From DATEDA01 sp963820965 (GTDB lineage: Bacteria; Pseudomonadota; Gammaproteobacteria; Burkholderiales; SG8-39): DNA of 64,000 nt. Below are positions 43,174 through 52,361 of the stretch, one piece after another (position 1 is the stretch's first letter; each line of letters opens with the position of its first letter). The translations under genes and the position numbers were made by a program. The DNA is taken from the NCBI GenBank assembly GCA_963820965.1, contig CAWGCC010000062.1, positions 248,001 through 312,000 on the forward strand. The letters run 5' to 3'. The notes under the pieces are model-generated. The model had not been told where the DNA came from, searched no databases, and saw only the letters and a list, made by a program, of their open reading frames with translations.

Positions 43174-43720
43174 CGCTCCCCGAGCGGTCGTTCGTATTGG
43201 CCAGGAATGGCTGCTTCGGGTCGCTTTGCGACGGTCGGCGCCAAGTCTCAAGCCGGCAACACTCCGTGACATGACTGGACGGTCGGAGGTCGGATCGTGA
43301 CGCCGGGCACCGCACCGAGAAGCGCGGTGCTCCGCATCTGCACTCGCGCTCGTCGCTTCAGCCGATCGATCCCACGGGCCCCGGATAGCTCACTTCCTCG
43401 AGCCAGTTCATGCAGCGGGGTGTCCGGTCCAAGTCGTCACTCATGGATTTCCTGTCCGTTTCGTCGCCCCGTTACAGCAACGGCCCGATGGTCTTCGCTA
43501 GTTGAGCGCTCTGATCCGGCAGCTGTCGTTTAGCCATGCTGTCTTTCGGAATTCTCGAAAGCATCGCCACAAGAAGCGTCCAGGCAACTGCAGAAGGCGC
43601 GGGTAGGTGGGTCACGGTGCACCGGCTTCGTATGCTGCCATAAGCCCCGCCGCTTCACCCCCTGATCCTCTCGCTGCGCTAACCTTCCCGCACGCCCCCG
43701 CGGGAAGCGCTATATCGCCG
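43174..43720. other. 547-base gap, mostly without recognisable features
   Basis: Apart from a possible 28-residue minus-strand micro-ORF (43358-43444), I see no gene, RNA or repeat. The plus-strand open frames are Arg/Ser/Pro-rich shadows. The NhaP frame is open from 43607, but the ATG at 43721 starts the transporter proper. Confidence 0.5.
43358..43444 (-). CDS. Possible 28-residue micro-ORF
   Basis: ATG at 43444 is preceded by AGGAA about 6 bases upstream, and the 28 residues (starting MSDDLDRTPRCMNWLEEV) have a protein-like rather than shadow-like make-up. It may be a remnant of a longer gene or a chance frame. No family can be assigned at this length. Confidence 0.25.
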   Translation of the reverse strand: MSDDLDRTPRCMNWLEEVSYPGPVGSIG

Positions 43721-45325
43721 ATGACCGCCAGCATCCAAATTCTCCTCCTGCTGCTCGTGGTTCTGGTGGCCGCCGCGCTGATCGCGCGCCGCCTCAATAC
43801 CGCACCATCGATCGTCCTGGTGATCGCCGGCGTGGCGCTCGCGCTGGTCCCGGGCCTGCCGCGAATCGAGCTTGCGCCGGAACTCGTGCTGCTCGTCATC
43901 CTGCCACCGCTCATCTATTCAGCCGGGGTTGCCATGAGTTGGCGGGAATTTCGCTTCAACCTGCGGCCGATCACGCTCTTGGCCTTCGGCTGCGTGGTGT
44001 TCACGACCTGCGCGGTGGCTGCGGCGGCGCATTGGATTCTCGGGCTGCCGTGGACAGTCGGCTTCCTGCTCGGCGCCATTGTCGCGCCGCCCGATGTGGT
44101 CGCGCCGCTCGCCATCGCGCGGCGGCTCGGGCTGCCCCGGCGCCTTCTCGTCGTGCTCGAAGGTGAGGGCCTGGCCAACGATGCCACTGCCTTAGTCATT
44201 TACCGCTTCGCGGTCGCCGCAATCAGCACGGGCATGTTCTCGCTGCCGCAAGCGGCCGGCGAGTTCGCGCTGATCGTTGCGGGCGAGATTGCCTACGGCA
44301 TCGCAGTCGGATGGCTGAGCCTGCGTCTGCGGCGCTGGGCGCGCGACCCGCGCGTCGAGATCGTGATGTCGCTGATTGCGCCTTATCTCGCTTTCTGGGT
44401 GCCGGAGCATCTCGGCGGATCAGGCGTGCTCGCGACCGTCGCCGCCGGCCTCTACGTGAGCTGGAACGGGCCGCTGCTCATCCCCTCGGCGACGCGGCTG
44501 CAAGGCATCTTCTTCTGGGATTTGATCATCTACGTGATCGAAGGCTTGGTCTTCCTGTTCACCGGATTGCAGGCGCGCACCCTGATTGAGCGCATCCACA
44601 CGTTTTCGCTGCGCGATGTCGTTATCGCCACCGCCGTCACCACGGCAATCGTCATCGTTGCGCGATTCTTCTGGGTGTTTCCCGCGACCTATCTACCGCG
44701 CTGGCTCAGTCCTCGGCTCGCCCGCCGCGATCCCTCCCCGCCATGGCAACAGGTCTTCGTCCTTGCCTTCACCGGCGTGCGCGGTGTGGTGTCGCTCGCC
44801 GCGGCGCTCGCCATTCCGCTCACCCTAGCGAACGGACAGCCGTTCCCTTACCGCGACCTGATCCTGTTTATCGCCTTCGGCGTCATCATCCTCACGCTGG
44901 TCGGGCTCGGGCTCATGTTGCCGACCGTCATCCGCTGGCTTGGCGTGACCCGCCGCCGCGGCGAGGAGTACAAGCAAGAACGCGAGGCCGAGCTAGCCGC
45001 ACGGTATGAAGCCATGGATGCGGGATTTCGCCGTCTGGAGGAAATCGCCAAAGAGCGCCGCCTGCCCGAGGAGGTCCCGGCGCTGCTGCGGGCGCGCCAC
45101 GATGCCCGCCGTCAGCAATTCCCGAACAGCATGACGGATGGAATGGAGGTCGCGGCACTCAGCGCTAAGCTGCGGCTGGAGCTGATTGCAGTGGAACGCG
45201 AATACCTCTATCAGCTCTTGCGCGACGGCAAACTGACCGACGAGTCGCGGAGGCGGATCGAGCGCGAGCTCGATCTCGAAGAGGCGAGCATCTTCTGCAA
45301 GAAGGGCGAGGAGCCGCCGCTTTAG
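43721..45325 (+). CDS. Na+/H+ antiporter, CPA1/NhaP type
   Basis: The ATG at 43721 begins ASIQILLLLLVVLVAAALIARRLN. The 534-residue protein has 10-12 spans with the CPA1 blocks ILPPLIYSAGVAMSWREFR, GAIVAPPDVVAPLAIARRL and VLEGEGLANDATALVIYRFA, which hold the conserved acidic transport residues, plus TGVRGVVSLAAALAIPL. A hydrophilic C-terminal tail of about 100 residues (QEREAELAARYEAM onwards) is in the cytoplasm. It exchanges sodium or potassium for protons. No linked gene suggests its regulation. Confidence 0.93.
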   Translation: MTASIQILLLLLVVLVAAALIARRLNTAPSIVLVIAGVALALVPGLPRIELAPELVLLVILPPLIYSAGVAMSWREFRFNLRPITLLAFGCVVFTTCAVAAAAHWILGLPWTVGFLLGAIVAPPDVVAPLAIARRLGLPRRLLVVLEGEGLANDATALVIYRFAVAAISTGMFSLPQAAGEFALIVAGEIAYGIAVGWLSLRLRRWARDPRVEIVMSLIAPYLAFWVPEHLGGSGVLATVAAGLYVSWNGPLLIPSATRLQGIFFWDLIIYVIEGLVFLFTGLQARTLIERIHTFSLRDVVIATAVTTAIVIVARFFWVFPATYLPRWLSPRLARRDPSPPWQQVFVLAFTGVRGVVSLAAALAIPLTLANGQPFPYRDLILFIAFGVIILTLVGLGLMLPTVIRWLGVTRRRGEEYKQEREAELAARYEAMDAGFRRLEEIAKERRLPEEVPALLRARHDARRQQFPNSMTDGMEVAALSAKLRLELIAVEREYLYQLLRDGKLTDESRRRIERELDLEEASIFCKKGEEPPL

Positions 45326-45670
45326 GCCGGATTACGCCTCCGCGGGCCGTCCCGCGCCGCCCTGGCCGGAGCGGCGGTCGCCGCCGTGACGCTGAGCAAC
45401 TTCAGCTCGTGGCGAGACGGCGAGCAGCGCGCGTGCCGGACTTGCATGCACGCGATTGGCACGCCGGACGACTGGCACCTGTGTGCCAGGCGAGACAACG
45501 CGGAACTCATCGAGCGCGACGCCGCGTAGGTCGGCGTTCGCGAGACTGACCTTCGGAGGTGATCCGCTTCCGTGGCGTGCTCGCACCCCACACCACGCTG
45601 CGGGCCGAGCTTGTTTCGCGCCCATCGGAGATGCATCTTTGTCGAAGAATGCATCCGAGCCCCCATCGGC
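45326..45670. other. 345-base gap without a recognisable gene
   Basis: Frames are open on both strands but are rich in Arg, Ala and Pro with no family resemblance. No repeat or hairpin stands out. It separates the antiporter from the converging peptide deformylase gene. Confidence 0.45.
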
Positions 45671-46282
45671 TCAACCGAACCAGCGAGTGCGTCCCGGCCA
45701 GCGCTCGACGAGGTCGATGAACAGCGGGTCGATGCCCTTGGGGTCGGCGACGACCTCGCGGGCGAGGGGGCCGGGCTCGTCGTTGTAGGCGAGGAGCGAA
45801 AGATCGGTCATGCGCATCGGGTAGACGATGCCGTCGACATGGTCGCACTCGTGCTGGACGAGCGCCGCCCAGGAGCTATGTGCATCGTGGCTGTGGGTCT
45901 TGCCGTCGAGGTCCTGGTAGGTGATGTTGATGTGCATGAAGCGCGGCACCTTGCCGTGCAGACCGGGGATCGAGAGGCAGCGCTCCCACACCGGCGTCAT
46001 CGTCTCGGTTTTCGGCGCGATGACGGGGTTGATCATCACTGTCCACGGCCGGGGCTGGAGTCCGGAGCCTTCCGGGATGCGCGAGGCGATGATGCGGTAG
46101 ACCACGACGCGCTTGCTCACGAATACCTGCGGGGCGGCGAGGCCGCTGGCGCCGATGTCCTCGAGCGTCTCCTGCATGTCGGCGGCGAGCTGCCGGATCT
46201 CGGGCGCCGTGGGATCGGGAACCGGCGCCGCCTTCTTCAGGAGCACCGGGTTGCCCATCTTGGCTATGCGCAGCACGGCCAT
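45671..46282 (-). CDS. Peptide deformylase-like protein (variant motif 2)
   Basis: The 203-residue protein has PDF motif 1 (GASGLAAPQV), motif 2 as ERCLSIPG rather than EGCLS, and motif 3 QHECDHVDG with both metal histidines and the catalytic glutamate. The metal cysteine of motif 2 is retained, so deformylase activity is possible. GGAG lies about 9 bases before the ATG at 46282. It stands alone, without fmt or other translation genes, so it is likely an accessory second deformylase rather than the housekeeping Def. Confidence 0.88.
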   Translation of the reverse strand: MAVLRIAKMGNPVLLKKAAPVPDPTAPEIRQLAADMQETLEDIGASGLAAPQVFVSKRVVVYRIIASRIPEGSGLQPRPWTVMINPVIAPKTETMTPVWERCLSIPGLHGKVPRFMHINITYQDLDGKTHSHDAHSSWAALVQHECDHVDGIVYPMRMTDLSLLAYNDEPGPLAREVVADPKGIDPLFIDLVERWPGRTRWFG

Positions 46283-46739
46283 CGTCAGGTTCTCCTTTGT
46301 TGGCGAGCTGCGATCCGCGCTGGCGGTGGAGCAGACGAACTATCGCCGTGGCAACAGCAAAAGGCATTCGTTGCAAGTCAATGACGACCGCCCCACTCGG
46401 TTGCAGTTTTTCCACATCGTCGGTCGATATCCCGCTATGACCGCTTGCACCGAATTCTGATTCTCTCGACGAATTCAGCGAACGACGGCTTACAAAGTAT
46501 ACCGGCCATTCGGCCAGAAGATCGCCACAGGCAGGTGTGGGTCGAACCCCGCCTGTCGTTCTGTTGGCTCAGTTCTTCCAAGAGCAGCCCGCGGCACGTT
46601 TGCGCGGAGTTCGCCGGCGCTCCTTTGCGTGGAGTATCGTTGCCGAAGCGCGAACTGGCCGGACGGAGAGCGTGCTCGGGATTTCTGGCGATGGCTGCAT
46701 ACACAGGCGATTCCATAAGCGAGGGAAGAGGAGACGATC
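46283..46739. other. 457-base gap without a recognisable gene
   Basis: It is AT-richer than its surroundings and includes a GTCGAACCCCGCC run (near 46540) resembling a tRNA T-arm, but no tRNA can be folded. The ribosome binding site of the next gene (AGGAG about 8 bases before 46740) is the only feature I can support. Confidence 0.45.
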
Positions 46740-47888
46740 ATGAGCGCATTGGACGAGGTTCTTTCCAAGGGCGTGTCATCCGGGGCGGCTCCCGGGCTGG
46801 TTGCGATGGTCGGCAACGCAGCCGGCATGAAATGGAGCGGTGCGGCCGGCGAGTGCGCACCTGGCCGTCCGATGGGCCTGGACACGGTGTTCCGGATCTT
46901 TTCGATGACGAAGGCTGTCGGCGCCACGGCCGCGATGATCCTGATCGACCGCGGCAAGCTCGACATGGAGGCCACGGTCCAGAGCATTCTCCCCGAGTTC
47001 TCGAAGGTCCAGGTGCTCGATGGCTTCGACGGCGACATGCCGCGCCTTCGCGCACCGAAGTCGCGTGCGACGATCTGCAATCTCGCCACGCATACGTCGG
47101 GCTTCGCGTACGAATTCTGGAATCCCGACGTGCCACGCTGGATGGCGAAGACCGGCCACCCGACGATCCTGTCGGGCCTGAAGTCGTCGTTGTTCTAGCC
47201 GATGGTGTTTGACCCCGGAACGCGCTGGGACTACGGCATCGGCATCGACTGGCTGGGTCAGGTGGTCGAGGGCGTCGACGGCCGTCGCGTGGACAAGTTC
47301 TGCCAGGACGAGATCTTCGGCCCGCTGGGTATGACGAGCACCGCGTTCGAGTGCGAAGGTGCGCTAGCGGCGCGCCTGGCTTCGGTCAGCGCGCGCGGCG
47401 AAGACGGAACGTTCGCGCCGTTCGAGATCGCGCCGCCGCCGCACCCCGAGTTCTACGGCATGGGCCACTCGCTCTATTCGACCGCCGGCGACTACATGCG
47501 CTTCATGCGCATGTTCCTAAACAAGGGCGCACTGGAGGGCCGGCGAGTGCTCACCGAAAAAGGCGTGCAGACCATGCTCGCGAACCAGATCGACAATTTG
47601 CAGGTTGGCAAGCTCGTGACCGTCGTACCGGCGATCACCGCTGACTGCGAGCTGTGCCCGGGCACGCCCAAGACGCACAGCTTTGGATTCGCACGCATGG
47701 AACAGGACGTGAAGGGCATGCGTTCCGCCGGTTCGCAGGGCTGGGCTGGCGTGCTGAACACGCACTTCTAGTTCGACCCGGCAAAGGACGTCGCAGGGAC
47801 GATCATGGCGCAGACGCTGCCCTTCGTCGAAGCGCCGTTCATGTCAGTGTACGAACAGTTCGAGCGCGCGGTCTACGCGTCGATCTGA
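46740..47888 (+). pseudogene. Serine hydrolase (beta-lactamase class C-like) interrupted by two in-frame TAG codons
   Basis: A single reading frame from the ATG at 46740 (AGGAG upstream) to a TGA at 47886-47888 encodes a class C beta-lactamase/esterase-type protein of about 382 codons: nucleophile motif FSMTKAVG (SxxK), FDPGTRWDYGIGIDWLGQ with the YxN-position tyrosine, and RVLTEKGVQTML. It is broken by TAG at 47196-47198 (after LKSSLF) and at 47769-47771 (after NTHF). Family members usually read through both points, the second typically with Trp or Tyr, so single-base changes such as TGG to TAG are the likely cause. Other genes here use TAG as a normal stop, so recoding is unlikely. Confidence 0.85.
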
Positions 47889-48240
47889 GCTACGGGCGGC
47901 CCCCCGTCGGACCGTCGCTGACCGGCCAAGACCGGTCCTTGAACCGGCACACAGAAATCCGCCAGAACGAAGACATTCGCCATCAATGGCGCGCACGGTC
48001 CAAACCCCCAGATCTCGGCCAAACGGTGGATTGATCCCGGGACTATCTTTGCAATAGGCTCTTCTCTACTCAGCTTTCAGAGTAGGAAGCGAGTTGAGCA
48101 GGCATCCGGCCCCGGGGCGGATTGATCAGGTAAGGGCGGTTTTCTAGCCCAGCCTCGCCAGAATCTCTGACCAACCACCCGTTACAAGGCGAAGACTTGA
48201 CTCGCTCGACCGCTTCGGTCACTCGATCGAGGAGGAATCG
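47889..48240. other. 352-base gap upstream of the glycoside-hydrolase-like gene
   Basis: No gene is visible. A perfect AGGAGG at 48230-48235 serves the next gene. AT-richer patches near 48045-48080 might hold its promoter but no convincing -35/-10 pair could be fixed. Confidence 0.45.
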
Positions 48241-50013
48241 GTGATGTCGACGCTGCACGGATTTTGGGTCGAGTACATGGACAATCGGGCTTTCGACGGC
48301 ATCGTAACCCGTCACCTGGTCGCGCATGGCGATGTCGTCGTGATCCACGGTTTCCACCATTCCGATGCTTACCCGTTTCCCGACATCGTGCGACGGTTGC
48401 GCGTATTGAGGCCGGGGATCCGCGTTCTCTTCTACACGTGGGCTGGCCGAAAGCGCCTGGGTGCAACGAGCATTGCCGCCGTGCCAACGCTCGATGGGAT
48501 GGAAGACCCAGACCACTTCGATCTCCTCCTGAAGAACGCAGCCGGCGACCGGGTCGAAGTCAGAAGAAACGGCCTGGTCTTCATCGTTCTGGATCCCCGC
48601 ATCCCCGCTGCGCGTGCATGGCTGAAAGATAAGATCATCACGGAGGCGCACCTGGTTCGCAGTGACGGGGTCGGGCTCGATACGGCTATTCGGACGCCGA
48701 CCTTTCGCGGCGAGGATGTGGACCTCGAGGGGTATCCTGAGTCGTTCGATCAGATGATTGAGGGCATTGCGCAAGCAACGTCCATGACGATCTTCAACGG
48801 GCTGTCGGTCGCAAGGGCCGATCAAGAGAACCTGCTTAAGGTCGCGCACGGCGCCGCGATCGAGTTTTTCGGCCTGAACGACACGACGAATCGCAAGCCA
48901 ACGTTTGACTATGACATCTTGCGCTACTTCGGCCCCATCGGCCGGCATCCCGACCATGTATTCCTCGTGTTCGGTCGTGCCTCGCGACGCCCGCGGCCGT
49001 ACACGACGTACGACGAAGACTGGCGATGGCAGCGGTACCTTTACTGCGCCCACCTGCTCGCGGCCGGGAACAACACGCGGTGGAAGCACCACGCGGGATT
49101 CCGGGCAGTCCCAAACAGCGGGCGCGCCGGCGGGCTCGATGTGTACTCCGACGCGCTCCACGACATCGGATCGGCCCGTGGGGATTACACGGTCGAAGGC
49201 GGGTGTTACCAGCGAGCGTTCGAGCGGGGTCTGGTTCTGGTGGTTCCTGCTGAAGCGCCGAAGCCAGCGCGCATCCGGCTCAATCGACCGATGTTCACGC
49301 TCGACGGCGCCCGGATCCTTGCTGGCCAGCTTGTCAGTGTCACTCCCGGCGCGGGCCAGGTGCTCTTGCATCTCCGACCGGGTCCTGCGCCAGCGCTGGT
49401 CCGCCAGTTTGACGCCGGAGTCGACCCGCTCTGGAGGTGGAGTGCACTGCGAGAAGAATCCGGGGTGCGGTATCTCCACCTCGACGAAACGCCGGCCGGC
49501 GAAGAATGCGAGCATGATCTCGCGCTCGATCTGGTGCGGTATCGCACACCACGCGGGCGATTGACGCTCTGGTATCGCACCGCCGATCCCGCTGCGCGAG
49601 TCGAGATCGTCGTCGAAGTGGACGCCAAAGATCGATTAAAGCGATTCGCCCTCATTGATAGCTCGCTCCGGAGTGGAAGCGAGCAACCGCTGCGGCCGGT
49701 GCAATTCCGGGCGGTGGCGCCTGCCGTCTCGCAGTTCGAACGGCTGCGCGTGGTGGGCGGCAGCAAACCGATGATCGCCGATGGGCAGTGGCGCACCTTG
49801 GGCATGGATCTCGAGGCGGCCTGCGCCGCGGACGGCCGCTACGAGTTCCGTCGCGCCTTGTTTGCGAGGCTACTGGGTTCGATGGACGTGAAGCGCCTGC
49901 GTCTCGCTGACCGGGGTCCTCCCAAAGGCCAAGGCAAGGTCAGGCGTGCCGGCCGTTCTCGCGCTACGGACGCGCAATCGGCGGGCTCCCGCCGGTCGGC
50001 TGTGCGCCGGTGA
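48241..50013 (+). CDS. Putative glycoside-hydrolase-like TIM-barrel protein (GHL15-like)
   Basis: GTG 48241 or ATG 48244 follows a perfect AGGAGG. The 590-residue protein has no signal peptide. Its N-terminal half looks like a TIM barrel: VVVIHGFHHSDAYPFPDIV, GIRVLFYTW, then VRSDGVGLDTAI, the DGVxLD strand seen in hypothetical glycosyl-hydrolase families. The motif GCYQRAFERGLVLVVPAE matches the family's Y-R-F-x-GLVLVNP region. The C-terminal 230 residues look beta-rich and end in a basic tail. No polysaccharide genes are nearby, which is odd for the group. The catalytic acids cannot be fixed without an alignment. Confidence 0.6.
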   Translation: MMSTLHGFWVEYMDNRAFDGIVTRHLVAHGDVVVIHGFHHSDAYPFPDIVRRLRVLRPGIRVLFYTWAGRKRLGATSIAAVPTLDGMEDPDHFDLLLKNAAGDRVEVRRNGLVFIVLDPRIPAARAWLKDKIITEAHLVRSDGVGLDTAIRTPTFRGEDVDLEGYPESFDQMIEGIAQATSMTIFNGLSVARADQENLLKVAHGAAIEFFGLNDTTNRKPTFDYDILRYFGPIGRHPDHVFLVFGRASRRPRPYTTYDEDWRWQRYLYCAHLLAAGNNTRWKHHAGFRAVPNSGRAGGLDVYSDALHDIGSARGDYTVEGGCYQRAFERGLVLVVPAEAPKPARIRLNRPMFTLDGARILAGQLVSVTPGAGQVLLHLRPGPAPALVRQFDAGVDPLWRWSALREESGVRYLHLDETPAGEECEHDLALDLVRYRTPRGRLTLWYRTADPAARVEIVVEVDAKDRLKRFALIDSSLRSGSEQPLRPVQFRAVAPAVSQFERLRVVGGSKPMIADGQWRTLGMDLEAACAADGRYEFRRALFARLLGSMDVKRLRLADRGPPKGQGKVRRAGRSRATDAQSAGSRRSAVRR

Positions 50014-50192
50014 AGCGGGTAATTCAACGTTTGCTTTCCGCGGCGCCTACCGTCGCCTCAGGGTCGGATAGCGACCGTCTTATAGTAATAACTCAGCGCA
50101 CTATAGCTTCTTCCACGCGGAGAACGAGCCAGCCATGTATCAACTCGGCGCTGCCCAGCTAGACCAAGAGTTTGCGACTCGCAACGATAGCG

Positions 50193-50753
50193 CTACACCT
50201 CGTCGAAATCACCGCTATCGAAGTCGCCGCCGTCATCGATCGGATGATCGCTTTCAGTGAGCCCTGCTTCTTGGCTCGATTCCGGGGCGCTAGCGAGACC
50301 GGGGGCGCCGTGGCTATCATTGGCAAAGAATTCGCGTGCGATCATGCTGCCGATCACCGTACCGGCGATGCTGCCCAGCAAGCTGCCCGCCACGAGTCCA
50401 CCCAGGCCCACGCCGCCCGCCTGGCCGAACATGCGCTCCATCGCGCCAGGCTGCCTGATTTCCGCGCGCGTTGCCATGCGCGCTAACCCCTGCGGGTTGG
50501 CATCGTCTTGTCCGGCCAAGGCACGTTCTGAAGCCGGCATGCCCTCGGCGATCTTTTGCAGCACTATGCGCCGTTGCTCGGGCGTGAGCTGCGCGAACGC
50601 CTCCGCGTGCGCCTGCTCGATGACCTCCGGCGGGGCGGTCTTCAGCATGTAGCGATAACGTGCGATCGCCTGTTCATCATCCGACTGCGGTTTAGCTGCT
50701 TCGCCTTGCCGCGCAGGTTTATCGCTCCCCCATTTGTGGTCAAAAAGGCCCAT
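50193..50753 (-). CDS. Hypothetical protein with glycine-zipper membrane segment
   Basis: AAGGAG about 8 bases before the ATG at 50753 supports the start. The 186-residue protein has a charged N-terminal region with YRYMLKTAPPEVIEQAHAEAFAQLTPEQRR, a helical pattern that recurs in uncharacterised proteobacterial proteins, then a glycine-zipper segment (GGVGLGGLVAGSLLGSIAGTVIGSMIA, abridged; about residues 113-139) and an acidic tail ending FDSGDFDEV. The zipper suggests membrane insertion or oligomerisation. Function unknown. Confidence 0.75.
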   Translation of the reverse strand: MGLFDHKWGSDKPARQGEAAKPQSDDEQAIARYRYMLKTAPPEVIEQAHAEAFAQLTPEQRRIVLQKIAEGMPASERALAGQDDANPQGLARMATRAEIRQPGAMERMFGQAGGVGLGGLVAGSLLGSIAGTVIGSMIAREFFANDSHGAPGLASAPESSQEAGLTESDHPIDDGGDFDSGDFDEV

Positions 50754-50885
50754 CTGTTTTGCTCCTTGGCGTTTGAGGATGTTCGCACATTACTCTTGGA
50801 TTCTAAAGATCGCGCCGCGTGCCCAAATCCCCAAGGGATGGCGATCTGAGGGTGTTGAGCGCCCCTCCCATAAACGGGTTCTCCT

Positions 50886-50912
50886 ATGCCCGTCGCGCGG
50901 TAAAACGGGCAT
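50886..50912 (+). promoter_or_regulatory. Stem-loop in the leader of the arginine-rich micro-ORF
   Basis: ATGCCCGT (50886-50893) and ACGGGCAT (50905-50912) form a perfect 8-base stem with an 11-base loop. The AGGAGG of the following micro-ORF begins 10 bases later, so the hairpin sits in its 5' leader. Confidence 0.5.
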
Positions 50913-50936
50913 CGACTTCTGAGGAGGCATCACGTG

Positions 50937-51035
50937 ATGTCCACGAGCAAAGCGGAACATCGCAAGAACCGCATCCGCCGGCAAGCATCGCGCAAGGCCG
51001 CTCGGCGAGCAGAACGCGCACGCCGGCGACGCTGA
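50937..51035 (+). CDS. Arginine-rich 32-residue peptide
   Basis: ATG at 50937 has a perfect AGGAGG (50922-50927) nine bases upstream, as strong a ribosome binding site as any in this window. The 32 codons encode a very basic peptide beginning MSTSKAEHRKNRIRRQ and ending in an AERARRRR-type run: 14 Arg, 3 Lys and two acidic residues, with an alanine-rich middle that would form an amphipathic basic helix. It resembles nucleic-acid-binding or ribosome-associated micro-proteins in composition only. No family is recognised. It could also be a leader peptide, but no gene follows on the same strand for over 1.3 kb. Confidence 0.5.
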   Translation: MSTSKAEHRKNRIRRQASRKAARRAERARRRR

Positions 51036-51290
51036 CCTGCGCCCGGTCGCGGGGGACCTTCCTGGCCGAAAATCCTTGCGGGCTAAATGACCGCGATTTC
51101 GCTCTAGCCGCAACCTTCTCCTCGGAGTCGGTTTAAGACATTCGCGCGATCGGCAACTCTCTGCCATGACCGGTCACCCGAGATTGCGCCACGTAGCGGT
51201 CGCTCGGCCGACGTAGCGAAGCCATTGCGGAAGTTCAAATCCCCGGAAAGCTGACGTCTACTACCGCTCAACGTTCGATGCAAGACAGGG

Positions 51291-51881
51291 TTAGGCGACG
51301 TTCTTGACTGTCGCGAGTTCCATGCTCGTCAGTACCTTCCGCTCCACAACGGGGGTGCCATCCACAGTGAAGAACGGTGTTGTCTTGTAGCTTCCGTCAA
51401 GACGCCCAACGAGCACTGTCGGAAGGAACCGCAGGAGCGCTGCAGCTTGGCTGAGAGGCATCGACGTCGGATGACCTTTGGCGCTCTTGGTATTGACGCG
51501 CATCCGCACCGGGCCGAACGACGCCTCGATGGCGGCGGGCGTGCCCAGACAGGTATGGACAAGGCCAACGTACGGCACCCGAACGTTTCTCAACGTGTTC
51601 CCGATCGGTGTACCGCAACAGCTCGCGTACCACCGAAGGAGACCCCGATCGGTGAGGGACAGACACGCGAGGCGATCAGTGCCGCTGGTGAAACTGACAT
51701 ACTTCGCTAGCGTCGCGACGACATCCGTACCACCCATGTTATCCAAGACCGTGTCCGGATTGCCGAGGTAGCGCGCAAAGGCTTGGCAGTCCCTGCAGTA
51801 GCACACACCTCTGCTGGCTTTCCGCGGCTGGCTGACCAGCCCCGTCAAAGCCCCGCATCGACACCGCAGCGGATGGCTCAT
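51291..51881 (-). CDS. DUF6151-family protein (GFA-like zinc-binding fold)
   Basis: The 196-residue protein begins HPLRCRCGALTG and continues GVCYCRDCQAFARYLG, a CxC...CxxC pattern resembling glutathione-dependent formaldehyde-activating (GFA) proteins, and then YASCCGTPIGNT. This matches the DUF6151 group. The zinc-ligand cysteines are intact. The start (ATG 51881) lacks a good ribosome binding site. Function unknown. Confidence 0.85.
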   Translation of the reverse strand: MSHPLRCRCGALTGLVSQPRKASRGVCYCRDCQAFARYLGNPDTVLDNMGGTDVVATLAKYVSFTSGTDRLACLSLTDRGLLRWYASCCGTPIGNTLRNVRVPYVGLVHTCLGTPAAIEASFGPVRMRVNTKSAKGHPTSMPLSQAAALLRFLPTVLVGRLDGSYKTTPFFTVDGTPVVERKVLTSMELATVKNVA

Positions 51882-52361
51882 TGGGGAACTCTACCTCGCA
51901 GTCCGCGGGATTAGCGAACTTCGCTTCGGAGCCGTCGCGCATGCCGATCACGTTGAGTTCCCCTTTTCTCGAACGTCTCCTTCCCCGTCGGCGAACGTCG
52001 GCTTTAGGCAGAGGTGCGGACCGCTCCGGGTCGATGTGAGGCGTTCGGCTACGGCGAGTTTCGGCCAAGAGCCGCTGTACAGCCAAGTCTCGCAGAGCGG
52101 TCGTTCAAACGGTGCTATCGACCCCCATCGCAGCCATTCAGGAAATTGAAACGCCTCAGCTCATCGGCGGCACCGTACAAAACTTTCCCGAGGTGAGCAA
52201 GGAACGTTCTGGGTAGCGAGACTATAAGCATGACCTCCCGTGTTACTTCGGCGGACGCTTGCGTTGTCCGCATAACCGAGATTCGGTATGTGCGGTACCG
52301 CCCAGACCGCAGACAATTTTCCCTAGACACTATTAGATGATCGGAACAAAGAGAGGATCCG
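51882..52361. other. 480-base gap between DUF6151 and the SYLF-protein operon
   Basis: A minus-strand frame over 51882-51947 (MRDGSEAKFANPADCEVEF) looks protein-like for about 22 codons and may be a gene scrap, but it then runs into DUF6151 in another frame. The AT-richer part near 52230-52340 contains TGCGTTGTCCGCATAA-type sequence that recalls mobile-element edges, without a definable end. Confidence 0.4.

Noticed and set aside
46530..46560. T-arm-like run GTCGAACCCCGCC suggesting a tRNA
   Set aside because: No acceptor stem, D-arm or anticodon arm could be placed at the right distances.
47196..47771. TAG read as pyrrolysine or another amino acid in the serine hydrolase
   Set aside because: TAG ends several intact genes here, for example the Crp-type regulator and the 100-residue membrane protein, so general recoding would damage them. 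Two amber mutations are simpler.
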